From contig DASWNP010000055.1 in the NCBI GenBank assembly GCA_036399175.1, forward strand, positions 59,721 through 123,720: a stretch of DNA of 64,000 nucleotides. Reading direction: 5' to 3'. The notes beneath the pieces were generated by a model, which did no database searches, was not told where the DNA came from, and worked only from the letters and a program-made list of their open reading frames with translations. Source of the stretch: DASWNP01 sp036399175 (GTDB lineage Bacteria; Acidobacteriota; Blastocatellia; Pyrinomonadales; Pyrinomonadaceae). A program made the position numbers and the translations under genes. Shown here in pieces: positions 54,522 through 62,620 of this stretch (its first letter is position 1; every line of letters starts with the position of its first letter).

Positions 54522-56663
54522 ATGAGATTAATCCGTGTCCTATCCATGTGTGTTTTGATCGCCTTGTACGGCACGCCACTACCCGCCCGGGCGAATGATC
54601 TACCCAAACTCTTTGTCCTACCGGATGGCCAAGTAACTGAAGCCTACCGCGTGAGCATCGAGAAAGTCCTCATTGAAAGATACGGCTTGAAGTTAGAGAC
54701 TGGGCGGCGCACCGCTCTCTTCAAATGGTCTTTTGCCGACGGGGAGATACCACCGGGACTCATTATGCGTCCCAGCGGTACCCTCGCGGGAATGCCCAGA
54801 GCACCCCGCGACGAGCCTTATCAATTCAGAGTCAAGGTCACGGACGCCTCGGCCGCGGGCGGTGTATTAATCTTGTCCTTGAGTCTGAAGGTGGATGCCC
54901 CGCGCATTCGCTTATCAAGGGTAGAAAGGCCGAGGCTCGTGCCGGTCAACAAAGAGGCGCCCGCGGCAGATGCCGCACCGCGCGCGGCGACATCGCGTTC
55001 GTCTCAGGGGCTTCCGGTACTGAACTTTTTCGTCCCGCCACAGGGTACCCCAGCCGCGCAGCATTCGATCGGGCAGCCGGACACTGCACAGGCAGAGGTG
55101 ACGACGGCGCTGGCCGAAGGCCCGTTCGGGGGCCGGTTTGAAAACGTGAACATGAGCACCGCGCCCGACGCCGCTTCGAATGACGAAAGCGCCCCGGTTG
55201 CTCCCGCGCAGGCGGTGGCGACGTGCGCCGATGCCCCCCAGAAACCGGCGGGGCAGTTGTTCATCATCGACGCCCGCGACGGGGATACGATCGGCAAGCA
55301 AGAGTTCAAAAAAGACGAGACGGTCAACGTCGTCGTCGCCAACAAGAACCCGTACCTCTACAAGTACACCTTCAACTCCAACACCCGCGGCGTCGAGGAG
55401 ACCGCGCTCGGCAAGTTCCTGCCCCTACTGGGGGGTGTCATCACAGACCTGACGGCTGAAAGTGGCGCCGTGGAGACTAAGGCGAACGCTAACCCCAGGG
55501 GTAATAACATCGCCGGAGGAGGCAATCCCACATGCACTGGCGCGTTTACGATTGCACTTGAGGCGCTTAAAGCCGAGAGAGACCAAGCTGTCCAAACCAG
55601 CAGTTCCATCGCCAGCGACATCAATAAGCTCGGCAACGACAACAAAGCCCGCAAGGACAAGTATGACCCGCTGCGGAAGGTGCTGCTGGAGGCTCATCAC
55701 ACCGACACCGAACTCTACTGCACCTCGAAAACGCTGCTTAACGTGCCGGATCCTGGTGCCAACCCTAATGAGATAGAGGGCCTGAAGAAGAAGGTGGAGG
55801 CACTCAGAGTCCTAGCGCGCTCGTTCCAGGTGCGCGCCGATCTGCTTGAGCGGACATACCCGGCCTGCGTCGATCCAAAAGAAATAAGTAGCATTAAGGT
55901 GGCCACTGAAGGCTTCCTTGCGCTGGCCGACAAGTACGACAAGTCCCTCAAGACTATCGGCGACGAGTTGAAGAAAATGGACGACATCAAGGAGACCGTG
56001 GAGAAGGTGAGCAGCGACCCGCGGAACTTCATGGAGACCCACGAGTTCGGCCCGTACAGGCAGACGAAGGAGGTCACGCTCAGTCTGCAAAGAACCAGCC
56101 TCGCGGAGGAGAACGCTAAGGCTCAGGATTTGGTCAAGGCCGACTCCATCGTCCTGAAATTCGGCGAGGCGCCTTTCTTCTCCATCTCCGGCGGGCTGGT
56201 CTTTTCTCCCCTGCGCAAGCGGGAGTTCATCCGGGTGCAGGGCTTCGAGCGTGACTTACAGGGCAACTTGGTGCTCAACGACGGCAAGCCCAACCTGACC
56301 ACCATCGTTGGCCTGAAAGAAGACTCTTCGTCGCGCATCGCCCCGCTCGTGATGCTCAACGGCCGCTTGCCGCACAGCCAGATGGGGCCCATCGACGGGT
56401 GGCACATCTCGTTGGGCATCACGGCTAAGAACGACAACAAGGGAACGGATGTCGAATACCTGGTTGGGCCGTCCGTGAGCATGCTCGAAGACAAGCTGTT
56501 CCTGACTGTCGGCGGTTACGCCGGGAGACAGCAGAAGCTCGGGGGCAACCTCTTCGAGGGGGCCGCCATCCCGACCGCCGTTGACGAGCTACCAATAGAG
56601 AAGAACTATCGGTGGCACGTCGGGTTCGCCCTGACTTACAAGTTGCCTTTCGGGAGCAAGTGA
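54522..56663 (+). CDS. Exported Ig-like/coiled-coil protein with probable outer-membrane C-terminus
   Basis: 713 residues. Signal peptide (RVLSMCVLIALYGTPLPARA), then a putative-Ig domain (GLKLETGRRTALFKWSFADG, PPGLIMRPSGTLAGMP, YQFRVKVTDASAAGG) of the He_PIG/cadherin-like type. A Pro/Ala-rich linker follows, a domain with GQLFIIDARDGDTIGKQEF, then a long helical region (about residues 340-510, LEALKAERDQAVQTSSSIAS). The last 200 residues are beta-rich with LFLTVGGYAGRQQKLGG and WHVGFALTYKLPFG, ending in a K, and look like an outer-membrane barrel. GGGAGG 5 bases before ATG 54522. It is the first gene of a rightward pair, divergent from sigma-CHAT. Confidence 0.8.
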   Translation: MRLIRVLSMCVLIALYGTPLPARANDLPKLFVLPDGQVTEAYRVSIEKVLIERYGLKLETGRRTALFKWSFADGEIPPGLIMRPSGTLAGMPRAPRDEPYQFRVKVTDASAAGGVLILSLSLKVDAPRIRLSRVERPRLVPVNKEAPAADAAPRAATSRSSQGLPVLNFFVPPQGTPAAQHSIGQPDTAQAEVTTALAEGPFGGRFENVNMSTAPDAASNDESAPVAPAQAVATCADAPQKPAGQLFIIDARDGDTIGKQEFKKDETVNVVVANKNPYLYKYTFNSNTRGVEETALGKFLPLLGGVITDLTAESGAVETKANANPRGNNIAGGGNPTCTGAFTIALEALKAERDQAVQTSSSIASDINKLGNDNKARKDKYDPLRKVLLEAHHTDTELYCTSKTLLNVPDPGANPNEIEGLKKKVEALRVLARSFQVRADLLERTYPACVDPKEISSIKVATEGFLALADKYDKSLKTIGDELKKMDDIKETVEKVSSDPRNFMETHEFGPYRQTKEVTLSLQRTSLAEENAKAQDLVKADSIVLKFGEAPFFSISGGLVFSPLRKREFIRVQGFERDLQGNLVLNDGKPNLTTIVGLKEDSSSRIAPLVMLNGRLPHSQMGPIDGWHISLGITAKNDNKGTDVEYLVGPSVSMLEDKLFLTVGGYAGRQQKLGGNLFEGAAIPTAVDELPIEKNYRWHVGFALTYKLPFGSK

Positions 56664-56714
56664 GAGACTGAGCTGGCGGCGGCGAGTGCCACCACCACCT
56701 ACTGCCCCGCCCAG

Positions 56715-56755
56715 CATCGGCGGGAGCGCCGACGTGAAGTGCGCTCCCGCCGATG
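56715..56755 (+). terminator. Hairpin between the two rightward genes
   Basis: A 15-bp stem CATCGGCGGGAGCGC/GCGCTCCCGCCGATG with an 11-base loop. No clear U-tract. It rules out a start at 56739 for the next gene and may reduce read-through into it. Confidence 0.7.
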
Positions 56756-56810
56756 CCGAGCGTCTTTAAAAGTAGTCGGAGCAACTCCAGCCGCCGTGGG
56801 TAACATTCTC

Positions 56811-59036
56811 ATGACCAGTTTGCTACTTCTCTTCCTATCACTGTTCGTCCCCGCAGCGACGGCCAGCCGTGCGCACGCAGAGAATCTACTGGGCCACGCA
56901 TCCGGGAATCGGCCACGGACAGGATTCAATCTTCCGGCCGCGGCTGGGGCTACCCCCGGCCGGATCACGGTTGAAGATTTCGAGATTACACAGTCCGTAC
57001 AGGACATGCAGCACAGGGTGCCCATCGTCGCGGGTAAGACGACCGTGGTGAGGGTCTATCTGAGCTATGAGTCGGACAAGTGCGTCGCGGTCAGGGGCGT
57101 GCTAAGCCTGACGTTACCCGGCGGTGAGACGAAGCAGTTCAACTCGTTCCAGAGCGTCGAGGTGAACCCCGCGCTCAACGGCGACGTTCCACGCAAACGG
57201 AGGGACGCTGGCGCGAGCCTAAATTTTCGGATACCGGATTCCGAGATAGTTCTTCCCGCGGGCCAAACGACGGGCAAACTTCGTGCGCAGCTATCGCTGA
57301 TCGAATACGACCCGGCGGGGCCGCGAACCTGCCAGAACATCGCGATGACGGCAGAGGCTCTCGCCTGTGACAACTGCTTATCCAAGTTCAGAGAAGTTGA
57401 TGTGATCGATTCGCCGACCTTGAGAATCCGGCTTGTCGGGCTCGATTACGTGGGAGGCGACTCCGGCGCCGTACATACGCCCACCACGCAGGATGTCTCG
57501 CTTACCAAGTCATGGCTCGCCAGAGCCTATCCGGTTGCACGAGCGAAGCTTCTCTTTGTCCCTGGGTACAGCACTATCGATGCTGTTATCAGCCCGAACT
57601 TCAGATACGCCTGCAACGACGCAAACTCCTACCTCGTAGACCTACGCGGCACGGAGATAGCCAACCGGCTGGCTACGCTTTCTACCCGCTATTTTGGATT
57701 AGTTTCTGACAAGGGGGGCTTTATGGAAGGTTGTTCGAGTCAACCGCCCGGCGCGGTTATGTTCCCGCCAGCCGTCGCTTCAGGCCCGACAGGCTCACCT
57801 GCGCAGTATGAGGATTATCAGTGGGACACCGACGATTCGTATGCGGACTTTTACACAGGGCACGAGCTGGCACACACGATGGGTCGAAAGCATCCAGGGT
57901 TTTGCAACGACAACACGAATGATGATAAGGAGTATGAGTTTCAGGGCGGGAAACTCTCGAACCAAGATGAAGAGTTTATCGGCTTCGATGTCGGCGACTA
58001 TGAGCTCACCCCGTCGCTGCCAATGAGGGCACTGCCCGGCACCGAGTGGACGGACGTGATGACCTACTGCGCCAAGCGATGGCTCAGCTCTTACACCTAC
58101 AACGCAATTCTCTCCCGGCTCCTGACGGAGAACAGGCTCGACCCCACGCCCGCCCCCACGCCGCCCCCCCTTCCCGTACCGCTGTCCGAGGGCTTCAAAG
58201 CTACTTCGACCGCCACGGCGCAATCCATGATGATCACCAGCGGTCTCGCGGAAGAGACGAGCAAGGCGTCGCAAGACGACGGTCTGGACAGAGGGGACTT
58301 CATTCAGGTGGTTGCGACCGTCAACCTGGATAAGCTCGAAGGCCGCATCACCAGCGCGCGCCGCCGCTCCATCACGACCGGCGCGAACGTCGCGGTTAAA
58401 AGGGCCGGGCACCCGATCATGATTCGCCTGAGAGACAAGGACGATAAGCCCTTGGGCCAGTTTTTCGTCCGGCCCTATGAGACAAACGTGGAGCCAGAAC
58501 GGCCTGATCTGAATATAGCTGAGATGGAAGGCGAGCGCGAGGCGCTGCCCGCGAGCCAGCCGCCTTCGGAAGCGCCCGCGGGTTCGTCCGGCCTCATTGA
58601 CGCGATCATCCCTTACATAACCGGAGCGGCTAAGATAGAACTGATTCTCTTCAAAAAGGAGGGCGAGACTGAGATTGAATCGGCAGCGGATACTTACATC
58701 GTCGGCAAACGGCCGCCGCAGACTGGGAAACTGCGTCTGACAGGTCTGAACCTCATCAATTCAGTAAACGTGATCGCCCCGGCGACAAAAGATGCCACTA
58801 TCTTAGTCTCATGGGAAAGTAAAGTTATAGAAGGACAACAGGTGGCCTATAAAGTCGAGGTGAGTTCCGACGAAGATGCAGGCTGGCAAACGCTGGCCGC
58901 GGGTCTAACAAGGCCAAACTATGAAATCGCTCTGGAGCAACTTCCGAAAGGCACGACATCATTCAGGATAAGGGTGACTGCAAGCGACGGCTTCAATAGC
59001 ACCACTGTCACGAGTAAAAGGGTATCTCTGCCGTGA
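56811..59036 (+). CDS. Exported metzincin-type metalloprotease with C-terminal fibronectin III domain
   Basis: 741 residues. Signal peptide (SLLLLFLSLFVPAATASRAHA). A beta-rich N-terminal half (VEDFEITQSVQDM, VPIVAGKTTVVRVYLSYES). The catalytic domain has the full metzincin motif HExxHxxGxxH in GHELAHTMGRKHPG (His 351, 355, 361; Glu 352) and the Met-turn DVMTYC near residue 417. After a Pro-rich linker (TPAPTPPPLPVPL) come two beta domains, the last a fibronectin type III repeat (ATILVSWESKVIEGQQVAYK, TSFRIRVTASDGFNS). ATG 56811 opens the signal peptide directly. Probably acts outside the cell or in the periplasm. Confidence 0.88.
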   Translation: MTSLLLLFLSLFVPAATASRAHAENLLGHASGNRPRTGFNLPAAAGATPGRITVEDFEITQSVQDMQHRVPIVAGKTTVVRVYLSYESDKCVAVRGVLSLTLPGGETKQFNSFQSVEVNPALNGDVPRKRRDAGASLNFRIPDSEIVLPAGQTTGKLRAQLSLIEYDPAGPRTCQNIAMTAEALACDNCLSKFREVDVIDSPTLRIRLVGLDYVGGDSGAVHTPTTQDVSLTKSWLARAYPVARAKLLFVPGYSTIDAVISPNFRYACNDANSYLVDLRGTEIANRLATLSTRYFGLVSDKGGFMEGCSSQPPGAVMFPPAVASGPTGSPAQYEDYQWDTDDSYADFYTGHELAHTMGRKHPGFCNDNTNDDKEYEFQGGKLSNQDEEFIGFDVGDYELTPSLPMRALPGTEWTDVMTYCAKRWLSSYTYNAILSRLLTENRLDPTPAPTPPPLPVPLSEGFKATSTATAQSMMITSGLAEETSKASQDDGLDRGDFIQVVATVNLDKLEGRITSARRRSITTGANVAVKRAGHPIMIRLRDKDDKPLGQFFVRPYETNVEPERPDLNIAEMEGEREALPASQPPSEAPAGSSGLIDAIIPYITGAAKIELILFKKEGETEIESAADTYIVGKRPPQTGKLRLTGLNLINSVNVIAPATKDATILVSWESKVIEGQQVAYKVEVSSDEDAGWQTLAAGLTRPNYEIALEQLPKGTTSFRIRVTASDGFNSTTVTSKRVSLP

Positions 59037-59214
59037 TAGACACTTAAGGATGCTATGTTTCAGAGGTCGCAGCGACATAATGCCAATTCTCAGACTCTTA
59101 TCTAAAAGTGGATTAGTGGGAACTAGCTTGCTGGCGGAGTTCACGGAGGCACACATAAATTGTATTGATGCTCACAGTGTAACCCTCCTTCAACAATTGA
59201 CGGTGTAGCCTAGC

Positions 59215-59324
59215 ACCGGTTATTGGTTGGTTTCTCGTCTTAGCGCTCCACTGAATGGTCGTGCGCGACGTGCGGCGAGTCGTGGGTACCGGTTATTGGT
59301 TGGTTTCTCGTCTTAGCGCTCCAC
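59215..59324. repeat. 37-bp direct duplication, 73 bases apart
   Basis: The sequence beginning ACCGGTTATTGGTTGGTTTC occurs at 59215-59251 and again, identical, at 59288-59324. The 73-base offset is not a multiple of three, so it shifts the reading frame of the gene whose 3' end it overlaps. Confidence 0.9.
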
Positions 59325-59812
59325 CTTTTAATAAGTTGCCTGAGCCGAGACTCTATCTTATTCCTAACCGGCTGCCGCTTAGGCCCAGCCGGTCTGCCAT
59401 AGCGAGAAGCTCCGCCCTCGTTAGCACGTTTTCCTTTAAAGGCTTCTCTTTCTGCATGAAACCTTTCAACATCAGTTCTTAGGTACAAATTGTGACCAAA
59501 GCCGTCAACATTCGGCCCTGATATGGGTTTAAGTTCGCCAGCTACAGTCAACTTATGGATACACGACTCATTGGTTTTGCAAATAGCTGCGACTTTAGAA
59601 GCAGTGATTGTTTGTTCTGTAAGATTAATAATTTCTTCCACGTCTTCCAACGAAAAGTAACACTCGCTACGCCGTTTCCCATTGAGGACTGGTTTCAGGC
59701 GACCTGTCCGAACATACTTTATATAAAAATTATCAGGTCGGGCGTGGGTCATTTTAGCTGCGACTAAAAATGACACCAGCACTGGTTCTAGTCGGCGCTG
59801 CACTACTTTCAT
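59240..59812 (-). CDS. Protein with two winged-HTH/excisionase-like domains (possible TniQ/TnsD C-terminal fragment)
   Basis: 190 residues. Two similar DNA-binding units are seen: IKYVRTGRLKPVLNGKRRSE with CYFSLEDVEEI, then ASKVAAICKTNESCIHKLTV with AGELKPISGP, a Gly-rich wing and LYLRTDVERF. Such tandem excisionase-like domains form the C-terminal part of TniQ/TnsD-type target selectors in Tn7/Tn5053-like elements, but occur in other proteins too. A Lys/Arg-rich tail follows. The C-terminus was altered by a 73-base duplication. The gene sits 10 bases from a cluster of transposon-end-like repeats and 97 from dcd. If the family guess is right, it lacks the N-terminal zinc-binding part and is a remnant. 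Confidence 0.5.
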   Translation of the reverse strand: MKVVQRRLEPVLVSFLVAAKMTHARPDNFYIKYVRTGRLKPVLNGKRRSECYFSLEDVEEIINLTEQTITASKVAAICKTNESCIHKLTVAGELKPISGPNVDGFGHNLYLRTDVERFHAEREAFKGKRANEGGASRYGRPAGPKRQPVRNKIESRLRQLIKRWSAKTRNQPITGTHDSPHVAHDHSVER

Positions 59813-59821
59813 GAGCGTGTT

Positions 59822-59891
59822 CTGGAAGCATAAGTTGGCAGAGGGCTATTGGAAGCATAAGCTGGCAGTCACTGACAACTTATGTTTCCAG
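59822..59891. repeat. Right-border repeat cluster (20-bp direct repeats plus one inverted copy)
   Basis: Copies at 59822 (CTGGAAGCATAAGTTGGCAG) and 59849 (TTGGAAGCATAAGCTGGCAG), 27 bases apart. An inverted copy, TGACAACTTATGTTTCCAG, is at 59873-59891. The bases TGACA at 59873-59877 give a TGTCA tip if read on the minus strand. The cluster ends 17 bases before the dcd stop codon. Confidence 0.75.
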
Positions 59892-59908
59892 TTGTATTGT
59901 AAACAAAT

Positions 59909-60475
59909 TCAGAGCTTTGGCAGGGTGACGCCGTGTTGGCGTTGGTATTTGCCGCCGCGATCTTTGTAGGAGGTTTCGCAGGGTTGGTCTGACTCGAAGA
60001 AGATGACTTGGGCGACGCCTTCGTTGGCGTAGATTTTGGCGGGCAGAGGGGTGGTGTTGGAGAATTCGAGGGTGACGTAGCCTTCCCATTCGGGCTCGAA
60101 GGGGGTGACGTTGACGATGATGCCGCAGCGCGCGTAGGTGCTCTTGCCGACGCAGATGGTGAGGACGTTGCGGGGGATGCGGAAGTATTCGATGGTGCGG
60201 GCGAGGGCGAAGCTGTTGGGGGGGACGATGACGTGGTCGCCCCGAATGTCCACGAAGTTTTTGGAGTCGAAATCTTTGGGGTCAACGATGGTGCTGTTGA
60301 TGTTGGTGAAGAGCTTGAATTCGTCGGCGCAGCGAATGTCGTAGCCGTAGCTCGAAGTGCCGTAGGAGATGACGCGCCGGCCTTCGACCTCTTTGACCTG
60401 ATGAGGCTCGAAGGGCTCGATCATGCCGAACTCGGAGGCCATATGGCGAATCCATGTGTCTGATTTAACGGCCAT
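59909..60475 (-). CDS. dcd: dCTP deaminase
   Basis: 188 residues; converts dCTP to dUTP and ammonia, feeding dTMP synthesis. The N-terminal MAVKSDTWIRHMASEFGMI and the motif SYGTSSYGYDIRCADEF are typical. The catalytic segment is EVEGRRVISYG..., VPPNSFALARTIEYFRIP, CVGKSTYARCGIIVNVTPFEPEWEGYVTLEFSN and ANEGVAQVIFFESDQPCETSY. ATG 60475 is used; a start at 60514 would add 13 unconserved residues. Length is normal, and the gene is intact although a repeat cluster abuts its 3' end. It is the first ordinary chromosomal gene after the accessory region. Confidence 0.96.
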   Translation of the reverse strand: MAVKSDTWIRHMASEFGMIEPFEPHQVKEVEGRRVISYGTSSYGYDIRCADEFKLFTNINSTIVDPKDFDSKNFVDIRGDHVIVPPNSFALARTIEYFRIPRNVLTICVGKSTYARCGIIVNVTPFEPEWEGYVTLEFSNTTPLPAKIYANEGVAQVIFFESDQPCETSYKDRGGKYQRQHGVTLPKL

Positions 60476-60661
60476 GTGTTGTTCCAGAAGAGAGAGTTTG
60501 CAGAGAGAAAGCAAGGCGCAAGTCTAGTGTCCAATGGTGAAAGTCGCAAGGCCGGGAGCGGGGTTTGGATGAAGTGAAAGGGAGGCCGGTCGCGGCGGTC
60601 TTAGGAAGGTTTTTGAAGTGGATGCTGATTTGAAATCCTGTCAGGGACTCGGCGGCGGGCT

Positions 60662-61591
60662 TCAGGGGGCTTGCCTGATGCGGAGCGTGCCGTCGCCGAC
60701 GGTGAACGAAAGCATCGTGCCGCCACTTCCGGCGCGTGCCTGGAGGGAGCGCTCAGAGGGGTCGGTGCGTTCGCGCGGGGTGAGCGCGGGGTAGGAGTTT
60801 TCGATGCGGCCGTTGCGGAGGACTTCGACGTTGAGGTCGCCGTTGTAGTTGGCCGGTAGCTCGACAGTAAGGTCGCCTGTGCCGAGGCGTATGTTTGCGC
60901 CCCGACCACGCCAGTTGCGCGACGGCAGACGAAAGAGAACCGAGCCGCGCTGGATGGTGGCTTCGACATCGCCGCCGGAGAGGGCGAAAGTGGCGTCGCT
61001 GTCTCCGGCGTTGAGACGGAGCGCGCCTTCGACGCCTGCGAGACGAAGCGCGCCGCGTCCGGCGTAGATTTCGAGGTCGGTCGCGGCGGGGACGCGCAAA
61101 CGATAGTCAATCTTCCAGGGCATCGAGAGCAGAGGCTTGGGGAAGTTTTTAGCGGCGCGCTTCATAAATTTGCGGTCGTGCGTTCCCGTCGTGACGAGGC
61201 GAATGTGGTTGAGGTCGTCGTCGAGGAGAAATCGGTTGACGGCGGCGAGGCGCGTTAAGTCCTGATCGGTTGGGGCGCGAAGCTCGGTCTCGGCGGTCAC
61301 GTCGAACTGGCTCTGCGGCCATCCTTCGATGGTGATGGAGCCTTCGGGGGCGCCGTAGATTGTGACCATGCCGCCGAAGCCGAGGCGGCGTGTTTCGCGT
61401 AGCGTCGAGGTGCGCGTGAGTAGAGGCGCGGAGGGCGTGGGCACGGGGCGGGCAGAAGCGTCGGGCTTCTTTTGGGTGCGCGCGGCGTCGGCGGGAAGCG
61501 CGACGAGCAGCGCTTGGAGGCAGCAGAGGAAGGCGAAGAGTGGAAGCGCGGCGCGGCTGAGCGAGCGCGAGTGGAAGGAAGATTTATTCAA
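60662..61591 (-). CDS. Exported DUF4097-like beta-helical protein
   Basis: 309 residues. Signal peptide (AALPLFAFLCCLQALLVALP). After a Pro-rich linker comes a beta-rich domain with GGMVTIYGAPEGSITIEGWP, QFDVTAETELRAPT, and short repeating strands (DLEIYAGRGALRLAGVEGAL, RLNAGDSDATFALSGG, DVEATIQRGSVLFRLPS). These resemble the DUF4097 right-handed beta-helix repeats of adhesin-like/stress proteins. TTG 61591 is the start, set by GAGGTG 7 bases upstream. It follows the next DUF4097-like gene in the same direction and is the last gene of the sigma/anti-sigma locus. Cell-surface role inferred. Confidence 0.75.
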   Translation of the reverse strand: MNKSSFHSRSLSRAALPLFAFLCCLQALLVALPADAARTQKKPDASARPVPTPSAPLLTRTSTLRETRRLGFGGMVTIYGAPEGSITIEGWPQSQFDVTAETELRAPTDQDLTRLAAVNRFLLDDDLNHIRLVTTGTHDRKFMKRAAKNFPKPLLSMPWKIDYRLRVPAATDLEIYAGRGALRLAGVEGALRLNAGDSDATFALSGGDVEATIQRGSVLFRLPSRNWRGRGANIRLGTGDLTVELPANYNGDLNVEVLRNGRIENSYPALTPRERTDPSERSLQARAGSGGTMLSFTVGDGTLRIRQAP

Positions 61592-61725
61592 GCTCTGTCA
61601 CCTCAGACAGGAAGAGTTATTCAAAGCTGCGGTTATCTCAAAAAGCTGCGGACGCCGCTTCAATCCTTTGGAGAGAAGAGAGCGTCCGCCGTTTTCGGAA
61701 AGCTTCTGCACGCGAGCGCGACGCT

Positions 61726-62514
61726 CTAGCGGGGCATGAAGGTAATCGTGCCGAACTGGTTGTTGACGTTTAAGGTCGCGCCGCCCTCGCCGACTTTGCC
61801 GATGACTTTTCGACGCGCGCCGTAGAACTGAAACTCGCCGCGCGCGCCGAAGACGCCGAGATTGATGTTGGGGCCCAAGCCCATCAGGCGGAAGCCGGAG
61901 TTGGCCGTGATGCGAATGCTGATGTCGCCCTGTAGGGATTGCAGCTCGTAGATTCCGCCGCGCATCAACTCGGCGTCGAAGACGATGTTGCCGACGGTGT
62001 TTCCGGCCATGACGGTCGAGCTGCGAATGCCCGTCAGCTCGATGTCGCCTTCTGAAGTGACGTGTGCGCGCATCATCGCGCCTTCGACGCCGCGCACGGT
62101 GATGTTGCCGCGCCGGGTCTCTAAGTCAACCATCGAGTTGACGGGGACGTTGATTTTGAAGTTCACGTCGCCGACATCGGGGCGGCCTCGATTGTCGCGC
62201 ACCACGTCGATGAAGAGACCCTCGGCGTTGACCTCGGGCGAGAAGCGCGCGTTTGGCGATTCCATCTCGACGACGATTTTAATCTCGTTCCTGTTCCAGG
62301 CTTCGACCGTAATCGTGCCGGAGCGATTGTTGAGATGAAGGCGCACGTTGTTGCGCACGGGGTATTTCTCCGTGATGCGTTTCTGTGCGGAGGCTTCGGA
62401 TGAAACGAAGACGAGCGAGGTGAACAGCGCGAGCAGCGCGAGAGATGCCTGAAGAGACGTGCGCAGGCGTCGGCGCATACCGAAGGAAGAACTGCTTGCG
62501 AGTAGATGGTTCAT
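61726..62514 (-). CDS. Exported DUF4097-like protein
   Basis: About 262 residues. Signal peptide (LALLALFTSLVFVSSEASAQ) preceded by a basic stretch. The domain has RLHLNNRSGTITVEAWNRNE, IKIVVEMESPNARFSPEV, MVDLETRRGNITVRGVEGA, DIELTGIRSSTVMAGNTVGN and GDISIRITANSGFRLM, the repeating turns of DUF4097. ATG 62514 is preferred for the signal peptide; upstream in-frame starts to 62619 would add an Arg-rich run. It lies between the anti-sigma gene and the second DUF4097 gene. Likely regulated by the ECF sigma factor encoded at 63592. Confidence 0.82.
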   Translation of the reverse strand: MNHLLASSSSFGMRRRLRTSLQASLALLALFTSLVFVSSEASAQKRITEKYPVRNNVRLHLNNRSGTITVEAWNRNEIKIVVEMESPNARFSPEVNAEGLFIDVVRDNRGRPDVGDVNFKINVPVNSMVDLETRRGNITVRGVEGAMMRAHVTSEGDIELTGIRSSTVMAGNTVGNIVFDAELMRGGIYELQSLQGDISIRITANSGFRLMGLGPNINLGVFGARGEFQFYGARRKVIGKVGEGGATLNVNNQFGTITFMPR

Positions 62515-62620
62515 CAAGCTCTGAATCCGGCGGTGCGTTGCATGACGGCTGACAGTGATGCGCCCGCGCTTTCTGGCGAGGGGAGCGCGGGCGTTCGTTT
62601 CAGAAAGAGCAGGTATCATT

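Noticed and set aside
54120..54607. Overlapping minus-strand frames between sigma and the exported protein
   Set aside because: No ribosome sites, no conserved features, and they overlap the likely divergent promoters.
56739..59036. Metzincin gene starting at 56739
   Set aside because: The start would lie inside a 15-bp stem hairpin and place 24 Arg-rich residues before the signal peptide.
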